The notes under the pieces are model-generated. The model saw only the letters and a list, made by a program, of their open reading frames with translations. It did no database searches and was not told the origin of the DNA. From Nitrososphaerota archaeon (GTDB taxonomy: Archaea > Thermoproteota > Nitrososphaeria > Nitrososphaerales > Nitrosopumilaceae): a stretch of DNA of 9,216 nucleotides. This document shows positions 5,347-9,216 of this stretch, one piece after another (the first letter of the stretch is position 1; every line of letters begins with the position of its first letter). The position numbers and the translations under genes are program-made. The stretch covers positions 1-9,216 of the forward strand of contig JADFLN010000056.1 of assembly GCA_022564385.1 (NCBI GenBank), written 5' to 3'.

Positions 5347-5475
5347 ATGCCAGTCGCAGAAAAATACAAGGAAAAATCAAGGACTCGTTATGTTAAATGT
5401 GCTCATTGTTATACTGAATTTCAAACATCAATGAAAATTCCGAGATGTTCTAGATGTTATAGATATTTTGAATAG
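5347..5475 (+). CDS. Mini zinc-ribbon protein, 42 aa
   Basis: ATG 5347 opens MPVAEKYKEKSRTRYVKCAH and the ORF ends at TAG 5473-5475. Two CxxC knuckles, KCAHCY (Cys18, Cys21) and RCSRCY (Cys34, Cys37), lie 12 residues apart, a standard zinc-ribbon arrangement able to bind one zinc. The protein is strongly basic with a Lys/Arg-rich N-terminus, which suggests nucleic-acid or ribosome binding, by inference only. There is no ribosome site. A weak AT-rich element (CCAAATAG) lies about 20-28 nt upstream. Its 3' end overlaps, on the opposite strand, the signal-peptide stub at 5450-5509, so this gene may mark the boundary where a third gene of the cupredoxin operon was lost. Confidence 0.7.
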   Translation: MPVAEKYKEKSRTRYVKCAHCYTEFQTSMKIPRCSRCYRYFE

Positions 5476-5509
5476 AACTAACTATTGCGATAATTATTAC
5501 AGGTTTCAT
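5450..5509 (-). pseudogene. Signal-peptide stub, third MKPVIII copy after the protease gene
   Basis: Immediately after the protease stop (TAG|ATG) a frame begins MKPVIIIAIVSSIQN and stops at TAG 5450 after 19 codons. The first 28 bases match the starts of the cupredoxin and protease genes, with 20 bases in a row (TGTAATAATTATCGCAATAG) identical to the cupredoxin. After that it falls into the antisense of the 42-aa gene. It looks like the 5' relic of a third secreted protein gene whose body has been replaced or deleted. Confidence 0.5.
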
Positions 5510-6883
5510 CTAGTTCACATTCAATATTCTCTTCTCAACTAAATATTCAATTCCTCTTACAAAATCACCTTCAGATATTTGTCCCTCTGCCCACCACTTT
5601 GCATTGTTTCTTACCCATGATGGAATCTCATTATCTGAACCCACTGTCTTTTGTTCAGTTGATGAAATAGTCATTATTCCTTCTTTTATCAAAAACTGAA
5701 TGCCCTGGATAAATGAATCATCATCAATTTGTCCCTCTGCCCACCACTTTGCATTGTTTTTTAGCCATTCAGGAATTCTTTCTTGAATTTCAGTTGGTAA
5801 TTCGTTTATGATATTTGGCGTAGATGATTCTTTTATAACATTAATTGGAATTTTTTCAAAAACTGTCCCATCAAATTTCAGTGAAATTTCATACATTCCA
5901 ACTTGGGATGAAGAACCAAAAGTTAAAGGATACTCGTATTTATGATATGTTTTAGAAACAGTAGTGGCTTTGGATTCAATAGAGCCATCAGGTTTTTGTA
6001 TAATTATTTCCAAAAAAGTCCCTCTCTTGAATAACTTGTCAGGAACATTTCCTGAAATAGTGGTTGTTTCTGAATTTCCACTTACATAGATATTTCTAAG
6101 ATCTGCAACTGGAATTATCGGTTCTGGAATGACGGGTTCATTAAAAACAGGGGCTGGAAAATTTATTTTTTTGCCAAATCCCCTTTCACCATAAATTTCA
6201 CGAACTTCAATTATGTCAATTTGTGTAATTTCTTTTAATTCTTCATTTGGGGGCATAGGTGTCATTATAGAAGGATAGCCTATACCGTAATCGTACCAAT
6301 TTTGCATAGATACGTAACTGTATGAAACAAAATGACCCATCCCAATTGCATGGCCAAATTCATGTTGTAGTACAGATGCCATTAATTTAGGGCGTTCAAT
6401 ATTATTCCCAAAACAATATTTATTTATCATAATTTTGTATTCTGAAAAATATTCTTTTCCACAGAATTCATATTCAGAATAAACTATGGTGATGTTTCCA
6501 GTTCTCCACCATCCTAAGGCATTTGCATATTCACCATTTTCCAGATAGGGTTTATCTACAAATTGTACTGTAATATCACATTTAGAAAAATTTAACAGAT
6601 CTAATTTGTCTAATGGGACATTAACAGTGGTAATGTCCCAATTCCCATCACCTGATTGATTTAATATTGATCTCCATGTATCAAGTGCAAATTTCATTTC
6701 TGAATACCACCTATTCCATCTTTGTTCATCTATTCTAGAATCATCTGGTTGGAAAATACATACTGTTGGTGGGCGAGAAACCTGTTTACCATAATCATAT
6801 TCAAAATATCCTTCAGCTCCGTATGCAGTTGTTGGAACAAACAGAAACACAAATGCAATTGCGATAATTATCACAGGTTTCAT
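5510..6883 (-). CDS. Secreted metzincin-type zinc metalloprotease with two C-terminal WW-type repeats, 457 aa
   Basis: I start it at ATG 6883 (MKPVIIIAIAFVFLFVPTTA), a signal peptide probably cleaved near AYGA. An in-frame TTG at 6898 would spoil the signal peptide. The ATG overlaps the cupredoxin stop as TAATG, so the genes are co-transcribed and translationally coupled. Residues 30-210 form the catalytic domain: HEFGHAIGMGH (174-184) is the metzincin HExxHxxGxxH site, with His174, His178 and His184 binding zinc and Glu175 catalytic. PSIM (204-207) supplies the Met-turn. Cys residues (42, 102, 141, 157) may pair in disulfides. After a Pro-rich linker (245-260) comes a beta-sandwich-like domain (262-350). 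Two copies of IP.W..NNAKWWAEGQI...(F)..GI.(Y/F)L (370-404 and 420-454) follow, a repeat I associate with thaumarchaeal exported proteins. Substrate is unknown. Confidence 0.88.
   Translation of the reverse strand: MKPVIIIAIAFVFLFVPTTAYGAEGYFEYDYGKQVSRPPTVCIFQPDDSRIDEQRWNRWYSEMKFALDTWRSILNQSGDGNWDITTVNVPLDKLDLLNFSKCDITVQFVDKPYLENGEYANALGWWRTGNITIVYSEYEFCGKEYFSEYKIMINKYCFGNNIERPKLMASVLQHEFGHAIGMGHFVSYSYVSMQNWYDYGIGYPSIMTPMPPNEELKEITQIDIIEVREIYGERGFGKKINFPAPVFNEPVIPEPIIPVADLRNIYVSGNSETTTISGNVPDKLFKRGTFLEIIIQKPDGSIESKATTVSKTYHKYEYPLTFGSSSQVGMYEISLKFDGTVFEKIPINVIKESSTPNIINELPTEIQERIPEWLKNNAKWWAEGQIDDDSFIQGIQFLIKEGIMTISSTEQKTVGSDNEIPSWVRNNAKWWAEGQISEGDFVRGIEYLVEKRILNVN
5577..5609 (-). repeat. 33-bp exact repeat, copy 1 (protease C-terminal repeat 2)
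   Basis: This 33-bp segment is identical to 5727-5759, exactly 150 bp (50 codons) away. It encodes NNAKWWAEGQI (residues 426-436) plus flanking bases. Identity even at third codon positions points to recent duplication or gene conversion. Confidence 0.9.
5727..5759 (-). repeat. 33-bp exact repeat, copy 2 (protease C-terminal repeat 1)
   Basis: Identical partner of 5577-5609, encoding the same residues in the first repeat (376-386). Outside the exact core the two 50-residue units differ clearly at DNA level. Confidence 0.9.
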
Positions 6884-7350
6884 TAGAACCCAATCCAACT
6901 AAACAAATCAGAAATCCAACTAAACCATGATGTTGTATCTTTTTGCTCTTCCATCATGGTTTCTTCTTCAGCTTCTGCTTCTTGTACTATGAGCACACCT
7001 TGCATCCAAACATGAAGCGAACAGTAGAAAGGAAATTTACCTACCGTATTTGCATTGTAATCAAAAGACTCGCCTAAATTCAGCATACCAGAATCAAATT
7101 CACCATCTGGAATAGCAGTAAAACCATATACATTTCCTGACACGAATGTGTGTATTCCAGTTTCGTCGGTGTTAGTCATTGTTACAATATGACCAACATC
7201 AACTGTCAAAGTATTTGGAGTGTAACATTGTGTTCCACATTCTAGAGTAAGACCAGAATCGTTTGCTGTTTCAATTGTGTGTGGATCTGCAAAAACAGGT
7301 ATTGGGATTAACAAAACAAATGCTATTGCGATAATTATTACAGCTTTCAT
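6883..7350 (-). CDS. Secreted type 1 copper protein (plastocyanin-like cupredoxin), 155 aa
   Basis: I start it at ATG 7350 (MKAVIIIAIAFVLLIPIPVF), where the signal peptide begins; a start at 7389 would add 13 residues and place them inside the promoter. Cleavage is likely after VFA-D. The mature domain has TLTVDVGHIVTMTNTD (47-62), then HTF (His67), and the C-terminal copper loop FYCSLHVWMQG (108-118). Cys110, His113 and Met116 with His67 give a type 1 blue copper site. Cys38 and Cys42 are close enough to form a disulfide. Such proteins carry electrons outside the cell membrane and are abundant in ammonia-oxidising archaea. The tail is acidic (EAEAEEETMMEEQ) and then Trp-rich (SWFSWISDLFSWIGF), probably membrane-interfacial instead of a spanning helix. 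It is the first gene of an operon with the protease. Confidence 0.9.
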   Translation of the reverse strand: MKAVIIIAIAFVLLIPIPVFADPHTIETANDSGLTLECGTQCYTPNTLTVDVGHIVTMTNTDETGIHTFVSGNVYGFTAIPDGEFDSGMLNLGESFDYNANTVGKFPFYCSLHVWMQGVLIVQEAEAEEETMMEEQKDTTSWFSWISDLFSWIGF

Positions 7351-7364
7351 GATTTGTAAATAAT

Positions 7365-7384
7365 ATTCTATTATTTTAGGAATT
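7365..7384 (-). promoter_or_regulatory. Shared promoter block, copy 3 (cupredoxin-protease operon)
   Basis: On the minus strand this reads AATTCCTAAAATAATAGAAT, identical over 19-20 bases to the blocks at 3757-3777 and 5243-5263. The core starts 30 nt upstream of ATG 7350. It lacks the TTAGAATCTAA palindrome of the other two copies. Confidence 0.65.
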
Positions 7385-7510
7385 TTCACTGTAATGAATT
7401 ATGTCAATAAAACAAGATTATTTTGAAAAGGTTAGAGTCGAAAACAATCCATAACCGACTGTCTGAGTGCTTATAACGGTTCAAAAATAAGATTCTAGAA
7501 AAAATAGACG

Positions 7511-7565
7511 AAAAAAAAGTCAACATCTTAAAATCCATTACTATTTTGGGTGCTGTGGTGTTGAC
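7511..7565 (-). terminator. Possible minus-strand terminator of the 30-aa gene
   Basis: On the minus strand GTCAACA (7565-7559) pairs with TGTTGAC (7525-7519) around a 33-nt loop and is followed directly by eight T (7518-7511). It lies about 40 nt after the stop of the 30-aa ORF. The long loop makes the hairpin weaker, but the GAC-T8 end resembles the terminator at 918-950. Confidence 0.4.
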
Positions 7566-7606
7566 GGTTGATAATTCTCTATGTTGTCTCTCGGTTGATA
7601 AAATAT

Positions 7607-7699
7607 CTATGATTCGAATAATTCTCTGATACGTAATGCATCTTCATCCTGTTCTATAACAAGATCCCCAAAAGTGACTTTTTTTGGTATTGTAACCAT
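7607..7699 (-). CDS. Candidate small acidic protein, 30 aa
   Basis: ATG 7699 opens MVTIPKKVTFGDLVIEQDED and the ORF ends LRIRELFES then TAG 7607. It is the only coding candidate in the 385-base stretch 7351-7735, which otherwise holds the cupredoxin promoter, a minus-strand hairpin/T-run, and AT-rich DNA. The sequence looks protein-like: a short strand, a turn, then an amphipathic acidic helix. The start faces the TTG of the 163-aa gene, 36 bp away, so the two promoters overlap. Its size, acidity and divergent position would suit a regulator or antitoxin-like peptide, but no family is recognised and this is a guess. Confidence 0.45.
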   Translation of the reverse strand: MVTIPKKVTFGDLVIEQDEDALRIRELFES

Positions 7700-7702
7700 A
7701 GT

Positions 7703-7709
7703 CTTTTAT
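7703..7709 (+). promoter_or_regulatory. TATA-like box of the 163-aa gene
   Basis: CTTTTAT lies 27-33 nt upstream of TTG 7736, the leaderless spacing, which supports the unusual TTG start. Confidence 0.35.
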
Positions 7710-7735
7710 GGTATTGACATGTATTATATTTTTAC

Positions 7736-8227
7736 TTGACTGATGCACTCAAACTCAAACAGAGAATAGTGAAGGCTTTACAAATACTGACTTTTGAGGA
7801 AATTGAACCTAGAAATAAAGATGCAAAATTTGCTTTAAAATATACGCCTTTTCAAACAGATAGTTATGTAATAGTCATTGAATATTATCCTAAAATTGAC
7901 ATGTTAAGAGTTGTAGCCTCTATTGGAATAGTGAAAAAACTACAGGAAAATTACAAAGGCAAAACAGAACCCGAACAAAATGAAATCATTGCAATATTTT
8001 CTAAAATAATTAAAGGGCGAGGTTTTACTACGTCGATAGCAAAAGATTTTTCGGCAATGGAAGGATACAAACTTTTATTTCAACAAAATTTTAGTGCACA
8101 AATGTTATTTGATGCGGTTACCGAAGCAGTCTTTGTAATACAAGATGTAACCGCATTATTAGTTGAAGCAGACCAATCATTAAAAGTTCCAAAAGTAAGT
8201 GAATCTACTAATAATATGTTCCGATAA
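7736..8227 (+). CDS. Hypothetical cytosolic protein, 163 aa, TTG start
   Basis: The frame is open from TTG 7736 (MTDALKLKQRIVKALQILTF) to TAA 8225-8227. An in-frame TGA at 7715 and the next ATG only at codon 55 make TTG the best start, and a TATA-like box sits at about -30. An N-terminal helix is followed by strands (FALKYTPF, YVIVIEYYP, MLRVVASIGI), two helices, and a hydrophobic helix (FDAVTEAVFVIQDVTALLVEA). The helix-then-sheet plan is like small YbjN or secretion-chaperone-type folds (for example the archaeal DUF2299 group), but I cannot confirm a family. There is no signal peptide and no Cys. It borders the mobile-element remnant on its right and may be the last core gene before it. Confidence 0.7.
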   Translation: MTDALKLKQRIVKALQILTFEEIEPRNKDAKFALKYTPFQTDSYVIVIEYYPKIDMLRVVASIGIVKKLQENYKGKTEPEQNEIIAIFSKIIKGRGFTTSIAKDFSAMEGYKLLFQQNFSAQMLFDAVTEAVFVIQDVTALLVEADQSLKVPKVSESTNNMFR

Positions 8228-8253
8228 ATCATATAGAAAAGTTAGAAAAACCA

Positions 8254-8289
8254 TGTTACAATTTTGATAACAGTAACAATCTTGTAACC
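8254..8289. repeat. Inverted GTTAC/GTAAC motifs beside the transposase remnant
   Basis: TGTTAC (8254-8259) pairs with GTAACA (8273-8278) around 13 bases, and another GTAAC follows at 8284-8288. They lie between the 163-aa gene and the transposase stop. They could be part of an insertion-sequence end or a 3'-end hairpin; no matching end is seen on the other side. Confidence 0.25.
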
Positions 8290-8306
8290 GTACTCAAAAA
8301 TCTCTT

Positions 8307-8573
8307 TTACTTTTTGCTTGCGTTTTGAATTACCGTTATCCATTTGTTATCTCCTTTTATCTCGATACCGCAAACTTCCGCTGGAGTCTTTCCCTTTAGA
8401 CCCATGTGAGGTCTGAAATAATTATGATACATCTTACAACCCTCAAAAATTACAGAGTCTGTTTTCTTGACACCTCTCATTACTTTCTCTCTATCACGGA
8501 ACTCTCCGTTAAGGCGTTCCATCTTGTTGTTATTTCTGTCTTCTTTTACTTTCATGATGAATTCAGGTGAGTG
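8307..8573 (-). pseudogene. Truncated DDE-type transposase, C-terminal fragment (IS6-like)
   Basis: The frame is open from just after an in-frame TAA (8574-8576) to TAA 8307. The first ATG is at 8555 (82 codons). It contains NNNKMERLNGEFRDREKVMR, where the Glu of MERLNGE fits the third acidic residue of the DDE catalytic core. The typical tail YHNYFRPHMGLKGKTPAEVC (Y.NY.RPH..L.G.TPAE) follows, ending near GDNKWITVIQNA. Only about the last 90 residues of a protein usually 200-350 residues long are present; both catalytic Asp residues are missing. It is therefore inactive. The break falls just left of the CATATAGAAT repeat array. Family placement (IS6-like archaeal integrase-core type) is moderately sure; fragment status is clear. 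Confidence 0.85.
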
Positions 8574-8609
8574 TTAGGCATTAATTTTCTAAAGAATTCT
8601 ATAGGTAGA

Positions 8610-8676
8610 CATATAGAATTTTTTATCTAGGCATATAGAATAGGCATATAGAATTCTATATGCAGACATATAGAAT
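8610..8676. repeat. CATATAGAAT direct-repeat array with a perfect 20-bp palindrome
   Basis: CATATAGAAT occurs at 8610-8619, 8632-8641, 8645-8654 and 8667-8676, with start-to-start spacing 22, 13 and 22 bp. Copies are preceded by GA or GG alternately. The third copy is half of the perfect palindrome GCATATAGAATTCTATATGC (8644-8663). A near-inverted copy ATTCTATAG lies at 8596-8604. The region is about 80 bp from the stop of the recombinase gene. The array looks iteron-like or like protein-binding sites of the integrated element; function is unproven. Confidence 0.8.
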
Positions 8677-8758
8677 AAACATTAATTTTTTTATTAATAA
8701 TTAATTCAGATGTAAATTTGGGCATCTTTGATGTGGAAAACAGAAAGATAAATCCACA

Positions 8759-9216
8759 TTAGAACTTAAAAATAATTTCAGAATTATCAATATCCTTAAC
8801 GAGCATAAAATCAGTATCATTATCAAATTTCACATGTTTTTTAAGATCAGGATATTTTGTCAATAAGGATGAATCTAGTTTAGAATTTTTTCTTTCGTTA
8901 TGTAATAATTCTGCCAAATCAAATTTCATTCTCATAAACTCGTTTTCTAAATTCTTTAGTTGTTTTGATTGATTTTCAAATTCTGGATTGTTAATTTCTA
9001 ATTTTTCTTTTTCAGCCAATAATCTTTCAGAACTATCCACGGTAAGATCAACAATCCCATTTTTGAACTCTTCAAACATTTGTTCAATTGTTGGTTGCAG
9101 ATATGTGCCATCTAATCCCCTCTTATGACCCATCATTTTCTCGATAATATTGTCATTTACAGCCTTGTTTAACTTCAAAATAGTGTCAAATCTCTTCCTA
9201 AATCCATGTGCTAATT
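8759..9216 (-). CDS. Tyrosine recombinase/integrase, C-terminal part (N-terminus beyond the window)
   Basis: The frame enters at 9216 with LAHGFRKRFDTILKLNKAVN and ends at TAA 8759, about 152 codons seen. HGFR (His codon 9206-9208, Arg 9197-9199) is the HxxR of box II, MMGH (His 9125-9127) the next conserved His, and GTYLQP (Tyr 9101-9103) carries the catalytic Tyr, eight residues after the His as in XerD-like enzymes. The enzyme breaks and rejoins DNA through a Tyr-DNA link and is probably the integrase of a mobile element. A long C-terminal extension of about 110 residues follows the Tyr, including a charged coiled-coil-like part (KQLKNLENEFMRMKFDLAEL). Such a tail is longer than the few tens of residues usual after the Tyr. 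The first part and the catalytic Arg of box I lie outside the window. Confidence 0.85.
   Translation of the reverse strand, partial: LAHGFRKRFDTILKLNKAVNDNIIEKMMGHKRGLDGTYLQPTIEQMFEEFKNGIVDLTVDSSERLLAEKEKLEINNPEFENQSKQLKNLENEFMRMKFDLAELLHNERKNSKLDSSLLTKYPDLKKHVKFDNDTDFMLVKDIDNSEIIFKF

Noticed and set aside
6884..6898. TTG start five codons upstream for the protease
   Set aside because: It would put charged and bulky residues before the signal peptide and lies inside the cupredoxin gene, while ATG 6883 forms a typical TAATG junction.
7351..7389. Upstream start of the cupredoxin adding 13 residues
   Set aside because: Those codons overlap the promoter block at 7365-7384, and the signal peptide begins at MKAVIII.
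7440..7480. AACCG...CGGTT inverted pair upstream of the 30-aa gene region
   Set aside because: Only five base pairs with a long loop and no T run; not distinguishable from chance.
8610..8676. Short CRISPR array
   Set aside because: The repeated unit is only 10 bp, with 3-12 bp between copies and partly conserved spacers; no cas genes are visible.

Overview
The window looks like chromosome from a marine-type ammonia-oxidising thaumarchaeon of the Nitrosopumilus/Nitrosarchaeum kind. This is inferred from the very AT-rich DNA, A/T-rich TATA-like boxes about 25-30 nt upstream of starts (leaderless promoters), a secreted CxxHxxM cupredoxin, a secreted protein ending in two 'NNAKWWAEGQI' repeats, and several short proteins of archaeal character. 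I could run no database search, so family names rest on recognised motifs.

Layout. 1-822 (-): SPFH/prohibitin-like membrane protein, running off the left edge. 823-1159: a gene-free stretch with a minus-strand hairpin plus T9 terminator and a possible small RNA. 1160-1360 (-): 66-aa Cys-pair protein, divergent from 1458-2645 (+), a secreted protein with a perfect (Ala-Gln)10 tract and a CFI-box-like C-terminus. Its stop codon overlaps that of a convergent rhodanese (2642-2938, -). 2997-3739 (-): three small unrecognised proteins. 3838-4222 (+): a gene split by a frameshift. 4366-4698 (-): a 110-aa protein with a perfect Shine-Dalgarno and a hairpin/T-run terminator. 5023-5193 (-): 56-aa membrane protein behind a short leader ORF. 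5347-5475 (+): 42-aa zinc-ribbon-like protein.

7350-5510 (-) is a tight two-gene operon: a type 1 copper cupredoxin followed, with a TAATG overlap, by a secreted metzincin-type zinc protease. Directly after the protease stop sits a third copy of the same MKPVIII signal-peptide start, open for only 19 codons. The same signal-peptide DNA occurs again at 5208-5228. A shared promoter block (CCTAAAATAATAGAAT) precedes at least three minus-strand genes. Together these suggest that promoter and signal-peptide segments have been copied around this locus.

7607-7699 (-) and 7736-8227 (+) are a divergent pair: a 30-aa candidate and an unrecognised 163-aa protein. The right end is accessory DNA: a truncated DDE transposase (8307-8573, -), an array of CATATAGAAT repeats containing a perfect 20-bp palindrome (8610-8676), and the C-terminal part of a tyrosine recombinase (8759-9216, -) that runs off the right edge.

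The genes do not form one pathway. The best functional grouping is cell-surface/secreted proteins (CFI-box protein, cupredoxin, metalloprotease, small membrane protein), several sharing promoter or leader DNA, next to an integrated-element boundary.
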